Origin: Bacteroidota bacterium
GTDB lineage: Bacteria > Bacteroidota > Bacteroidia > B-17B0 > Aurantibacillaceae
NCBI GenBank assembly: GCA_030681615.1
Contig: JAUXSA010000126.1
Location: forward strand, 1-50,400
DNA length: 50,400 nucleotides
Reading direction: 5' to 3'
Shown: positions 9,198 to 18,093 of the stretch, one piece after another
How positions within the stretch are numbered: position 1 is the stretch's first letter
Layout of the letters: every line of letters begins with the position of its first letter
Notes under the pieces: generated by a model
Seen by the model: only the letters and a program-made list of their open reading frames with translations
Told to the model about the DNA's origin: nothing
Databases searched by the model: none
Made by a program: the position numbers and the translations under genes

Positions 9198-10893
9198 ATA
9201 CTCTTTTTGCGTTTGCATTTAAAAATGCCTGAATCACAAAAGCAAATAACATCACCAATAAACAACCAATAACGTTCAGCCACAAGAACGCAGTAAGATT
9301 AACAACCCAGGCATAAACAATAAATACTTCTGCAATTAAAGCAGCGTAAAATACCGCGGCTCCTCCTACCCATTTCATATAAAACGCAACTAAAAAAATT
9401 CCTAAAATAGTACCGTAAAATAAGGAACCTAAAATATTAACCGCTTCAATTAAATTACCCAATCTGCTGGCATAAAAAGCAACTACAATACAAAATATAC
9501 CCCATACCACTGTTGCCCAACGCGAGGCCGACAAATATTTTTTCTCACTTCCTTCTTTTTTAAAGATGCGGATATAAAAATCAACTATGGTTGTTGAAGC
9601 CAGCGAATTTAAACCACTGGCTGTTGAACCCATAGCCGCTAAAAAAATAACGGCAATTAAAATGCCTACTATTCCAACAGGTAATTGTTGCGTAACAAAA
9701 CTTAAAAAAATGTAATTGGTATCATTTGTGTCTGCTTTTGCATCATTCTTTTTCATTAAAGCAGTTACTTCTTTTCTGATCTCAGTATTCTTTTTATCAG
9801 CTATCTGAACATTAGTGCGCGCTTCAATAATTTGTTTTTCATTGTTAGAATGTATAGCATTTACTAATTGTTCTACCTGCGCTTGTTTTTCTTTATGTGC
9901 AAGAGCGTATTTATTTTCCAGCTCTTTAAAATCACTATTATAAATACTTTTCTCAAGTTGCGTTACCTCTACTTTATTAAAAAAGATAGGCGCTTGGTGA
10001 AACTGATAAAACGTAAATACCAAAACACCGATCAATAAAATAAAGAACTGCATTGGGATCTTTATCAAACCATTCATAATTAAACCTAAACGACTTTGTG
10101 TAATTGAACTGCCAGTTAAGTAACGACCTACCTGTGATTGATCTGTTCCAAAATAAGAAAGTTGCAAAAAGAAACCGCCAATAATACCTGACCAGATGTT
10201 GTAACGGTTATTAAGATCAAAAGTAGTATCAATTGCATTAAGTTTATTCATCTTTCCGGCAATATGTAAAGCATCGGTAAAGCTTACATTTTCTGGAAGC
10301 AAATGAATGACCATATAAGCTGCTAAGAACAGGCCTCCAAAAATAATGGCCATTTGTAATACCTGCGTGTGCGAAACGGCTTTGGTGCCACCATAAACAG
10401 TATACACTATTACTATTACACCATTAAACAGTATAGTGTAAAAAATATCTACTCCTAAAATTGTTGAAAGGATTATTGCCGGAGCGTAAATAGTTATTCC
10501 AGTAGAAAGCCCGCGTTGCAACAAAAACAAAAATGCGGTAAGCGAGCGGGTTTTATTATCAAAACGTTTCTCCAAAAATTCATAAGCGGTAAATACTTTA
10601 AGCTTATTGAACATGGGAATAAAAGTGATGCACAATACAACCATTGCTAAAGGCAAACCAAAATAGAATTGCACAAAACGTAAACCATCGCTATAACCTT
10701 GTCCTGGTGCCGATAAAAATGTAATGGCGCTTGCCTGCGTTGCCATAACAGAAAGTCCCACGTGATACCATGGCAATTTTCTGTCTGCTAATAAATAACC
10801 TTCAATGTTTTTTGTACCACGACTTTTCCAAATACCATAAAGTATAATGAACAGAAGCGTAATGCTTAAAACCAGCCAGTCTATTAAGCTCAT
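9196..10893 (-). CDS. Sodium:solute symporter (SSS family)
   Basis: This 565-residue polytopic inner-membrane protein has the SSS hallmarks in order: an N-terminal helix then GYLLADRKLPWYHVGLS, TQASAITFLSAPGQGY, FTAYEFLEKRFD, TVYGGTKAV, and in the C-terminal half AAMGSTASGLNSLAS. It should couple Na+ entry to uptake of a small solute, which cannot be named from sequence. An unusual charged, coiled-coil-like stretch of about 90 residues (roughly 300-395, rich in Lys, Glu and Gln) is inserted between two membrane segments. Its start overlaps the stop of a 38-residue membrane peptide gene (ATGA). Further upstream is an exported PIG-L deacetylase, so the substrate may be a product of that enzyme, for example a deacetylated amino sugar. 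Confidence 0.9.
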   Translation of the reverse strand: MSLIDWLVLSITLLFIILYGIWKSRGTKNIEGYLLADRKLPWYHVGLSVMATQASAITFLSAPGQGYSDGLRFVQFYFGLPLAMVVLCITFIPMFNKLKVFTAYEFLEKRFDNKTRSLTAFLFLLQRGLSTGITIYAPAIILSTILGVDIFYTILFNGVIVIVYTVYGGTKAVSHTQVLQMAIIFGGLFLAAYMVIHLLPENVSFTDALHIAGKMNKLNAIDTTFDLNNRYNIWSGIIGGFFLQLSYFGTDQSQVGRYLTGSSITQSRLGLIMNGLIKIPMQFFILLIGVLVFTFYQFHQAPIFFNKVEVTQLEKSIYNSDFKELENKYALAHKEKQAQVEQLVNAIHSNNEKQIIEARTNVQIADKKNTEIRKEVTALMKKNDAKADTNDTNYIFLSFVTQQLPVGIVGILIAVIFLAAMGSTASGLNSLASTTIVDFYIRIFKKEGSEKKYLSASRWATVVWGIFCIVVAFYASRLGNLIEAVNILGSLFYGTILGIFLVAFYMKWVGGAAVFYAALIAEVFIVYAWVVNLTAFLWLNVIGCLLVMLFAFVIQAFLNANAKRV

Positions 10894-11006
10894 TTAAAAT
10901 ACTGTGTAAAAAAATAAAGAAAAATAATTACAACCACCAGAACGCCAATTACCAATGCATATACAACAGACCATTTTTTTAGTATTGATTTGTTTTGATC
11001 GCTCAT
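10890..11006 (-). CDS. Small single-span membrane protein coupled to the symporter
   Basis: A 38-residue ORF begins MSDQNKSILKKW and then has one hydrophobic helix (about residues 13-33, VVYALVIGVLVVVIIFLYFF), ending TQYFK. Its TGA overlaps the ATG of the symporter as ATGA, the classic translational-coupling arrangement. A positive N-terminus before the helix predicts the N-terminus inside. Small one-helix proteins encoded just before secondary transporters are known in other families, where they act as accessory subunits. That role here is inference. Confidence 0.72.
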   Translation of the reverse strand: MSDQNKSILKKWSVVYALVIGVLVVVIIFLYFFTQYFK

Positions 11007-11517
11007 GATGGAACACAGATTAAACGGATTATACGGGTTTTCACTGATCTAAATTATTAATATTAGACAAATCAATATTTAAGTTTTTACGATCGTTTGT
11101 GAAAATCTTTCTTCTAAATTCAGCTTTTTTTCCAAAATTTAATAATAATCCAACTTCTACATCTGTTGCTCTAAGATAATTTAAAAGCTGCAACTCGTTT
11201 TCCTGAACTAACACCTCACTCGCCTTTAATTCCAAAATAACTACATTTTCAACTATGATATCAGCAAAATAATCGCCAACTAAAAGTCCTTTATAATGGA
11301 CTTTAATCATTTTTTGAGATTCAACATTTAAACCTTTATTCTTTAACTCCAAAAGCATTGAATTCTGATAAACTCTTTCAAGAAAACCATATCCTAACTC
11401 ATTATAAACTTCAAAATAAGTTTTAATTATTTGATCTGTAATGTCCCTATGCAGCAAATTATCCATAATAAATTATCTGTGTTTAATCAGTAAAATCAGT
11501 TCGATCCGTGTTCCATC
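11007..11517. repeat. Inverted-repeat-bounded cassette carrying a GxxExxY gene
   Basis: The left end (11007-11025, GATGGAACACAGATTAAAC) matches the reverse complement of the right end (11499-11517, GATGGAACACGGATCGAAC) at 16 of 19 positions. Between them lie degenerate words of the type ACAGATTAAACGGATT and ATCTGTGTTTAATCAG plus the GxxExxY gene. The left arm starts at the base after the ATG of the 38-residue gene. The unit looks like a small mobile or domesticated cassette; no transposase is present. Confidence 0.6.
11041..11466 (-). CDS. GxxExxY family protein
   Basis: The 141-residue product contains the signature at residues 27-33 (GFLERVY: Gly27, Glu30, Tyr33). A PD-(D/E)XK nuclease-like core follows: GLLVGDYFADIIVEN then VILELKAS, the expected D...ExK arrangement of this superfamily. 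The C-terminal part (QLLNYLRATDVEVGLLLNFG) is typical of the family. Its function is not established. Members are scattered across Bacteroidota and often sit in repeat-flanked positions, as here. It interrupts what otherwise reads as a deacetylase/peptide/symporter gene series on the same strand. The ATG at 11466 gives the normal family length. Confidence 0.85.
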   Translation of the reverse strand: MDNLLHRDITDQIIKTYFEVYNELGYGFLERVYQNSMLLELKNKGLNVESQKMIKVHYKGLLVGDYFADIIVENVVILELKASEVLVQENELQLLNYLRATDVEVGLLLNFGKKAEFRRKIFTNDRKNLNIDLSNINNLDQ

Positions 11518-11525
11518 TCGTGTTG

Positions 11526-14015
11526 TTATTTATTTTGAGGAAGACTCAATAGATTTACAAATAAACGATAAGCGCCTGGAATACCGGCCGGTAGCTCTCT
11601 AAAGAATACCAAACCTGTATACACAAAATTACCTTTGCCATATTTACCAATTATTAAACTTCCATCACTTGCTTTTTCATTCGGGTCTTTTATTGAAAAA
11701 ATAGTTTCGTATTGTTTATCTATTTCAGATGCAAAATAAATTCCACGTTCCTGTATCCAACCGTCAAAATCTTTTGCAGTTATTTGATTGGGGAAATTTA
11801 AAACAGAATGTTTTTCGCTACTGAATTTCATTTCAGCTTTTTCATCGGTTACCCTATCTCTTGATATCGTAAAAGGATACGGCCCAATATTAGCTTTAAC
11901 AGGGCCAATGCGGCTATTAGTGTTATACTGCACAATTAAATTTCCGCCATTCTTTACATAATCCATTAATTTATTATAATGGATCTGTAAACGTTCGTTT
12001 GTATTATAAGCCCTTATACCTGTAACAATAGCATTGTATTTTGAGAGATCCTCATTCAGTAATATTTCGTCTGTAAGCATTGTTACATTATATCCAATTT
12101 GTTTTAAGGACGCAGGCACATCATCTCCAGCGCCTGGAATATATCCTATATTGGTACCTTGCTTTTTAAGATCAACATTTACTAGTCCTGCTTCAGCATC
12201 GCTTAAAATAAATTGGTATGGAATATGGTCATATTCAATTCTCTTAATACTTTTATTAAATGTGTTATTATTTACAGTTATAGATGCTTCCAGTTTTCCA
12301 TCTTTAGCAGTTTTATCAGGCGTAACAATGGCATCAATAACAACTTCATCATTTTTATTCTTTAATTTAATATTAGGGTCTTTAAGTGTAATATTCCATC
12401 CGGAGCTTGCCTTTAATTTTAATACACCTTCAAAATTAGCCTGGTTGGCTTTTACTGTTAACTGAATTGTTTTTGCTAAAGCATCGCTAAAAACAAAAAC
12501 TTTTTCTGAAATGTTGACTGTTACTGGTGGAAGGATCTCAAAGGGACGGTAAACTTCTCCTTTTACAGGATCGGTATATTTGTAAACAAGATCACGCGAT
12601 ATCTTTAAATTCAGATCTAAAATAGTAACATCAAAGATAATTTTTTGTGCTGCATCATTCTGCGGTTTACCAATTAACACAGGGTTCTTAACTGTATAAA
12701 TACCTACATCATGTTTTTCGTTTAACCAATAAGGATTTGAGAATGCAAGATCTGCAGAGATCTTTTCTTTCCGCTTAAAAGTATATAGTTCGTTTGGTTT
12801 TAAAATAAGAGAAGTTGTAGTATCCGTTTGCAAATAATTAATTTTGTTTAATTTCACTTCGTTCTTATTACGGTTAACTACTTGAACAAATAGTTGCGTT
12901 TCCTGTCCTGGAATACCAATATAATCTGATGCATACGCCTCTAACCATAAACCTGAGCAAGCCAATAGCAAATTTTCAGTTTCTTTTGTTTTATGTTTTT
13001 TCCAATAAGCAATAGTTTTATCTTTCTCTTCCAATAACTGTAATTGTTTATAGATGTTTACAATTTCGGGTACCGAAGCTTCAGGAGCTTGTGAATTGAA
13101 TTTTTTTATACAGTCATCAATTAGTTTCTGGATCTTCTCAGTTCCTTTTAACCTAGTCCAATTTGTATTTACTCCTTCAAAAAGATCTGCTTTAACACTA
13201 TCACCTTTTAATAGTTTAAAGAATTCAATATTAGAACCGCGTTGTTTGGCAGAACCGAAACCCTGACTTTTATGCATGGAACGGCTTTCAGCAGCGATCT
13301 CACCATAACCTTTTCCAAGCAAAGGGTTAAAAACACCTACATCAATTTTTGTTTGGTTAGAAGCAGTTGTATTTGCTCCTCCAAAATTAAATGTATTCCA
13401 GAATACGCGTTTGGCCTGCCACACTTCGGTATATTTTAACTGCTCCGGAAATCTTTTAGGGTCTGCTGCTGCGTCAAAAGCTTCAACGGCAAGAATAGCA
13501 GATGCGGTGTGATGACCGTGTCCGCCCTCGCCTGTTGTTGGGAAGCGGCAAATAATAACATCGGGTTTAAATTTTCGGATAGTTAAAACAACATCTGCTA
13601 AAATACTGTCTTTGTTCCAAAAGGTAAATGTCTCTTCAGGATTTTTTGAATAACCAAAATCATTAGCACGGGTAAAGAATTGTTCTGCTCCATCTGTTCT
13701 GCGGGCCGCTAATAATTCCTGTGTGCGTATAAGGCCTAATAATTCACCTTGTTCCTTACCAATTAAATTTTGTCCGCCATCACCACGTGTTAATGAAAGA
13801 TAGCCGGTGCGTAATTTTTTTTCATTTGCCAGGTAACCCAATAAACGTGTATTCTCATCATCAGGGTGTGCCGCAATATATAATACCGAACCAACCGTGT
13901 TCAGCTTTTTTAAATGCTGGATTATTTCAGAAGAATTTAGCTGAACATTAGTTTGCGAAAATAAACTAGAAACAATAAGAACCGGCCATGCCAGTAATAA
14001 ACGGAATTTGGTCAT
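11526..14015 (-). CDS. Exported PIG-L family deacetylase
   Basis: The 829-residue protein has a signal peptide (about 1-20, ending SLFSQ). The catalytic PIG-L (LmbE-like) domain occupies roughly residues 40-290: the zinc and general-base motif AAHPDDE (about 48-54), TRGDGGQN, and the second metal motif GHGHH near residue 166. The family removes N-acetyl groups from amino-sugar substrates. A long beta-rich middle region (about 400-630) follows, and the C-terminal ~200 residues resemble a class I glutamine-amidotransferase-like fold (YNAIVTGIRAYNTNERL, GGNLIVQYNTN, GKGNFVYTGLVFFRELPAG). It should act in the periplasm or at the surface. The downstream symporter may import the product, though a GxxExxY cassette separates them. 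Confidence 0.88.
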   Translation of the reverse strand: MTKFRLLLAWPVLIVSSLFSQTNVQLNSSEIIQHLKKLNTVGSVLYIAAHPDDENTRLLGYLANEKKLRTGYLSLTRGDGGQNLIGKEQGELLGLIRTQELLAARRTDGAEQFFTRANDFGYSKNPEETFTFWNKDSILADVVLTIRKFKPDVIICRFPTTGEGGHGHHTASAILAVEAFDAAADPKRFPEQLKYTEVWQAKRVFWNTFNFGGANTTASNQTKIDVGVFNPLLGKGYGEIAAESRSMHKSQGFGSAKQRGSNIEFFKLLKGDSVKADLFEGVNTNWTRLKGTEKIQKLIDDCIKKFNSQAPEASVPEIVNIYKQLQLLEEKDKTIAYWKKHKTKETENLLLACSGLWLEAYASDYIGIPGQETQLFVQVVNRNKNEVKLNKINYLQTDTTTSLILKPNELYTFKRKEKISADLAFSNPYWLNEKHDVGIYTVKNPVLIGKPQNDAAQKIIFDVTILDLNLKISRDLVYKYTDPVKGEVYRPFEILPPVTVNISEKVFVFSDALAKTIQLTVKANQANFEGVLKLKASSGWNITLKDPNIKLKNKNDEVVIDAIVTPDKTAKDGKLEASITVNNNTFNKSIKRIEYDHIPYQFILSDAEAGLVNVDLKKQGTNIGYIPGAGDDVPASLKQIGYNVTMLTDEILLNEDLSKYNAIVTGIRAYNTNERLQIHYNKLMDYVKNGGNLIVQYNTNSRIGPVKANIGPYPFTISRDRVTDEKAEMKFSSEKHSVLNFPNQITAKDFDGWIQERGIYFASEIDKQYETIFSIKDPNEKASDGSLIIGKYGKGNFVYTGLVFFRELPAGIPGAYRLFVNLLSLPQNK

Positions 14016-14179
14016 AATGATCTTTAAAACAAGCTTTGAAGGTAAGAAATATTAAAAATAAACAACCGTATTTAAGTTAAAACACGTGAAAAACTAAACA
14101 TTATCATTAACATTAGCTTGAAAATTGAAAAGTACAATAACTGAATTGGTTTTGACCATTATCTTTTTAACTTATTACT

Positions 14180-14187
14180 TAATTTTG
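14180..14187 (+). promoter_or_regulatory. Candidate -7 element for the type A cargo gene
   Basis: TAATTTTG fits TAnnTTTG and lies 24 bp before the ATG at 14212. A TTG at 14152-14154 is 25 nt upstream, which is longer than usual for this phylum. Otherwise the 196-bp gap between divergent genes shows no clear structure. Confidence 0.4.
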
Positions 14188-14211
14188 TATTGAATAATTA
14201 AAATCATATAA

Positions 14212-15072
14212 ATGAAGAAAATAATTTTTTATTTGTTTTGTTTACCTCTGCTTTCTAACGCGCAACTATTCAACGGTGGTATGGAAACATTTACTTTTAC
14301 TACCAACGATACATTACCAACCGGTTGGATGCCTGATTCTTATTTTAGCACCATACCAGGTAAAACAAATGATAAACATGTTGGTAATTCTGCCTTTGTT
14401 ATAAATACCTGGTATTATTATTCGCCCGGAATGCTTGTTAATGGAACCCTTGATCAGAGCAATTTTTTATTCGATTGGGGAAAAGCAGGAGCAGCTATTT
14501 CAACAAAACCAATATCCTTAAAAGGATTTTATAAATACACAGATGTTGTAAGTGGCGATTCGGCTATAGCTAAAGTATTGCTAAAAAAACATAATAGCAT
14601 TACTCATAAATTTGATACGATAGGATTTGGTGTATCAAAATTACCTGCCGCAGCAACTTACACAAATTTTGAAGTGTCAATAACAGACTATTCTGTTGGA
14701 GTACAACCCGATTCTATAGTGGTCTTCTTTGCTTCGTACGATTACCTTAAAGGAACGCAGTTAGGTTGCCAGAATAATTATTGCCGCTATTTGTACATAG
14801 ACGATCTTAGCTTAACCAACCCTGTTGTTATAAAAGAAAATAAAAAAGAGAACGAGGTCTTTTTTTATTATTCCGGTAACGAATTAAACGTGATCACTAA
14901 AGAAAGAAAACAAATTGTATTAGAAATTTATTCGATAGAAGGAAAATTAATTTTACAAAAAGAAATTACCGAAGTTGAAAATAAAATAGATTGTACTGAA
15001 CTTCAGAAAGGAATTTACTTTGTAAAGACGAACGGAGTTGCTTATTCAAACTTTAAATTTATAAAGAACTAG
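14212..15072 (+). CDS. T9SS type A sorting-domain secreted protein
   Basis: The 286-residue protein has a signal peptide (about 1-17, ending LLSNAQ). A beta-rich N-terminal region (about 20-205; GGMETFTFTTNDTLPTGW, then AFVINTWYYY and a YLYIDDLSLTNP end) looks like a carbohydrate-binding or jelly-roll module, though I cannot assign the family. The last ~75 residues match a Por secretion-system tail: VLEIYSIEGKLILQKEI, IDCTELQKGIYFVKTNG and FKFIKN. It is therefore probably exported through T9SS and either surface-attached or released. Its TAG stop (15070-15072) overlaps the TAG stop of the convergent rluF gene in a shared CTAG. Confidence 0.82.
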   Translation: MKKIIFYLFCLPLLSNAQLFNGGMETFTFTTNDTLPTGWMPDSYFSTIPGKTNDKHVGNSAFVINTWYYYSPGMLVNGTLDQSNFLFDWGKAGAAISTKPISLKGFYKYTDVVSGDSAIAKVLLKKHNSITHKFDTIGFGVSKLPAAATYTNFEVSITDYSVGVQPDSIVVFFASYDYLKGTQLGCQNNYCRYLYIDDLSLTNPVVIKENKKENEVFFYYSGNELNVITKERKQIVLEIYSIEGKLILQKEITEVENKIDCTELQKGIYFVKTNGVAYSNFKFIKN

Positions 15073-15770
15073 TTTAAAGATGCGAATAATTCAGTAAGCT
15101 CTTCCTGCGTAAGATCGCGCCACTCGCCTATTTTTAGTTTACCCAATTTAATGTTCATGACGCGCACACGCTGTAATTTTATTACCTGGTAATCAAAAGC
15201 GGTACACATCCTTCGAATTTGCCTGTTCAAGCCTTGTGTTAACGTAATTCTAAAAATACGTTTGGCATTTGGTTCTAAACTAACCGTACAGGGTTTTGTT
15301 TTCACTTTTTCTCCTTGTAATAAAACACCTTCTGATATTTCTTTTAAAAATTGTTTTCGCACCGGGAAATTTAAAGTAACAATGTATTCTTTCTCGTGGC
15401 CATGTTCAGAATTGGCTATTTTATCAATTATTTCGCTGTGGTTTGTGAGCAGGATCAATCCTTCAGAATCTTTATCCAACCTGCCAACAGGATAAATATT
15501 TTGTGTATGTCCAATGGCATCAATAATATTATTGGCTACTTTTTCAGAAGTACATTCAATACCTTTTGGTTTATTATAAACGATGTAAGTTGGTACAAAA
15601 TCCTTTACTTCTATTTCTTTTCCATCCAATAAAATAATATCACCTTCTTTAACGGTTGTACTAACGGTTGCTACTTTACCATTTACCAAAACCCTTTTTT
15701 CTTCAATTAATTCGTTGGCTTTTCTGCGTGATGTAAAACCTGCTTGACCAATATATTTATCTATTTTCAT
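15069..15770 (-). CDS. rluF: 23S rRNA pseudouridine synthase RluF
   Basis: The 233-residue enzyme has an N-terminal S4 RNA-binding domain (MKIDKYIGQAGFTSRRKANELI, about 1-60) followed by a TruA/RsuA-class catalytic domain with GRLDKDSEGLILLTN (catalytic Asp near residue 99) and the closing motif LNRQIRRMC. RluF family members convert U2604 of 23S rRNA to pseudouridine. The size and the QGLNRQIRRMC block fit RluF better than RluB or RsuA. It is convergent with the type A cargo gene, and the two stop codons share bases 15070-15071. No terminator is visible between them. Confidence 0.87.
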   Translation of the reverse strand: MKIDKYIGQAGFTSRRKANELIEEKRVLVNGKVATVSTTVKEGDIILLDGKEIEVKDFVPTYIVYNKPKGIECTSEKVANNIIDAIGHTQNIYPVGRLDKDSEGLILLTNHSEIIDKIANSEHGHEKEYIVTLNFPVRKQFLKEISEGVLLQGEKVKTKPCTVSLEPNAKRIFRITLTQGLNRQIRRMCTAFDYQVIKLQRVRVMNIKLGKLKIGEWRDLTQEELTELFASLN

Positions 15771-15842
15771 ATTTATTAGTAACGGAACTATCTTTTAAAG
15801 GTAAATATTCGTCAGCTAAGGTAGCGTTAATAAAACAAAAAA

Positions 15843-17957
15843 CTAAATTCTAATTCCTATTACAGTAATATCATCAACCTGCTCAACATCTTTCATCCAA
15901 TCGTTTATTGTATTGTTCAATTTTTCCTTTTGTTCCTTCATTGATAAATTATTAATACTGATAAGCACTTCTTTTAATTGTTTATACATGAATTTTTTAC
16001 CTTTTGGTCCGCCAAACTGATCGGGCATGCCATCTGTAAATACATACACAATATCACCTTTTTGTAAAGGAATTGCATGTTGAGAAAAAGAAACAGAGTC
16101 TCTGTCATGCTTGCCCACAGGCATTTTATCAGGAGCAAACTCTAAAAGTTCAGTTTGTGCGCGAACTATCCATACAGGATTATTTGCAGATGCATACTTA
16201 AGTTCTTTTTTATCCGGATCAAAACTGATCAAGCTACAATCCATCCCATCCTTTCCTCCTTCTGCACTGCCATCATTTGCCAAATGCTCTATAATTTTTT
16301 TGCGGGTAAAGTTTAAGATCTCGTTGGGTTCTGATAGATTTTGAGCGTTTACTGCTTCGTTTAAACAGGAAATATTCAATATACTCATAATAGCGCCAGG
16401 TACACCATGACCTGTACTATCAGCCGTTACAAGGCCGAAATGTCCATTTGGTAAAACAGATGCCCAATAAAAATCGCCACTCACAATATCTTTTGGATTA
16501 AAAAGAACAAAATGATCTTCCAGTTTATCAGTTAGCAATTTTTCACTGGCGAGGAGAGCCCTTTGTATACGTTGCGCATAATGTATAGAATCAGATACTT
16601 CTTTATTTTTTTCCTCGATCAGTTCTTTTTGGTGCTCAACTTCTTTTTTCTGAGCTTCAATGATCGTATTTGCTTTGTTTTTTTGCCGATATCCTCTGTA
16701 AATAAAAACGGCAAGCAAGCCTACTAATATAAAACCAACAATAAAATAATTTCTCTGTGCTGCTTGCTTTTCTGCTTTTGTAGACTGAACTGTTATCTCT
16801 GCATCTTTTTTAATAAGCTCTTTGTCTTTTTTTTCTGTTTCATATTTGGTATTCATTTCTGCAGCTTGTTTAGCCGTTTCAGCATTTAGTAATGTGTCTT
16901 TTAAACTCATGAAAAGTACCTGATAATCATAGGCTTTTTTATAGTCGCCCATTTGAGAATAAACAACCGAGAGACCTTCATATACTTCTTTAATCCTGAA
17001 GGGGTCTTCCATCTCTTTTGCCAGGTCAAGCGCCTGGAATTTATAATCCAAGCCCTTCTGGAATTGTTTCTGCGTAATATAAATATCAGAAATATTAAAT
17101 AAGCTTATTAATAAACCTTCATAATCTTCACTTTGGCGTTGGATGGCAATAGCCTTTAAATAATAAGGTTCGGCTTTTTTATTATCGCCCATATCGCTGT
17201 AAATATTTGCAAAAAGTATATAACAATTTGTTTTTTCTTTCTCCATATTAAGTTCGGTTGCCAGAGCTAAAGATCTCTGAACCACTGGTAGGGATTCTTT
17301 ATATCTTTTTAAAATATAAAGAACACCGGCCATATTGTTTAACAACTTGCAAATGGCAGGTTTATCATTTAACTCTTCAAGTACTTTTAAATTTCTTTTG
17401 TAACACTCCAGCGATTTACTATAGTTTCCCTGGAAATAATAAACCTGTGCTATACCCGTATAGCTAACAGCAATATTTTTTTTATCATTACGCAACTCTG
17501 AAATTCGCATAACTTTTAAATAACATTCAAGCGCTTTATTATAATCGCCGTTCTTTAAACATAATCCCCCTAAATTATTATTGGAACTCATTATCCATGT
17601 CGAATCTTTTTTCCTTTCAAAAACGGTTAAAGCTTCTTTATACAGTAAAATTGCTGTATCACTATTGCCTTTTATATTAAAGACAACTCCTATATACATT
17701 TTGGACTTTGCTTTGCCGATCTCATATTTCAGGTCAGAAGACAAAGTATAGGCTTGTTGTGCTAGCTTAAGCATTTTATCAGGATCTTTTTTTCGAAGCT
17801 TCCATGCGAGGTCGATAATGCTATTTACTTTTACAGAATCATTAGGCAGTTTGTTAACAATGGTATAAGCAGAGTCAACATTTATCTGGCAATAAAAGGT
17901 ACGGGGTATCATTAAAAAAATGATACAAGAGATAATACCTTTGTAAAGCAATTTCAT
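15843..17957 (-). CDS. TPR sensor with SpoIIE/PP2C-type phosphatase domain
   Basis: The 704-residue protein has a signal peptide (about 1-24), then about six TPR repeats in the periplasm (roughly 60-370; NNLGGLCLKNGDYNKALECYLK is typical), one transmembrane helix (about 403-422, FIVGFILVGLLAVFIYRGY), a short coiled coil, and a cytoplasmic PP2C SpoIIE-type Ser/Thr phosphatase (about 475-704). Metal-binding motifs visible are IVSGDFYW, VTADSTGHGVPGA, KDGMDCSLISFD, VFTDGMPDQF and VDDITVIGI. Such proteins usually dephosphorylate an anti-sigma antagonist or similar partner; no partner is encoded nearby. The signal sensed by the TPR part is unknown. It appears to be monocistronic. Confidence 0.88.
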   Translation of the reverse strand: MKLLYKGIISCIIFLMIPRTFYCQINVDSAYTIVNKLPNDSVKVNSIIDLAWKLRKKDPDKMLKLAQQAYTLSSDLKYEIGKAKSKMYIGVVFNIKGNSDTAILLYKEALTVFERKKDSTWIMSSNNNLGGLCLKNGDYNKALECYLKVMRISELRNDKKNIAVSYTGIAQVYYFQGNYSKSLECYKRNLKVLEELNDKPAICKLLNNMAGVLYILKRYKESLPVVQRSLALATELNMEKEKTNCYILFANIYSDMGDNKKAEPYYLKAIAIQRQSEDYEGLLISLFNISDIYITQKQFQKGLDYKFQALDLAKEMEDPFRIKEVYEGLSVVYSQMGDYKKAYDYQVLFMSLKDTLLNAETAKQAAEMNTKYETEKKDKELIKKDAEITVQSTKAEKQAAQRNYFIVGFILVGLLAVFIYRGYRQKNKANTIIEAQKKEVEHQKELIEEKNKEVSDSIHYAQRIQRALLASEKLLTDKLEDHFVLFNPKDIVSGDFYWASVLPNGHFGLVTADSTGHGVPGAIMSILNISCLNEAVNAQNLSEPNEILNFTRKKIIEHLANDGSAEGGKDGMDCSLISFDPDKKELKYASANNPVWIVRAQTELLEFAPDKMPVGKHDRDSVSFSQHAIPLQKGDIVYVFTDGMPDQFGGPKGKKFMYKQLKEVLISINNLSMKEQKEKLNNTINDWMKDVEQVDDITVIGIRI

Positions 17958-18037
17958 TTAGATCTATTAAGATAATAAGTATCATAAATATAGAAACTAA
18001 TTTGAATAAAAAAAATATTATACTTTATTATAAAATA

Positions 18038-18069
18038 AAAAAGGCGCTACTTTACGTAACACCTTTTTA
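18038..18069 (-). terminator. Terminator of the beta-barrel gene
   Basis: Read on the minus strand, AAAAAGGTGTTAC pairs with GTAGCGCCTTTTT around GTAAA, fully paired if two G-U wobbles are allowed, and ends in a T run. Read on the plus strand the same positions give two C-A mismatches. The sequence therefore favours termination of the minus-strand gene 18094-18702. Confidence 0.82.
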
Positions 18070-18093
18070 CTTGTGGTTATTTAAATTACATAT

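Noticed and set aside
12034-12465. Plus-strand 143-residue ORF within the PIG-L gene
   Set aside because: It is a shadow of a well-supported 829-residue gene, with no homology signature or promoter.
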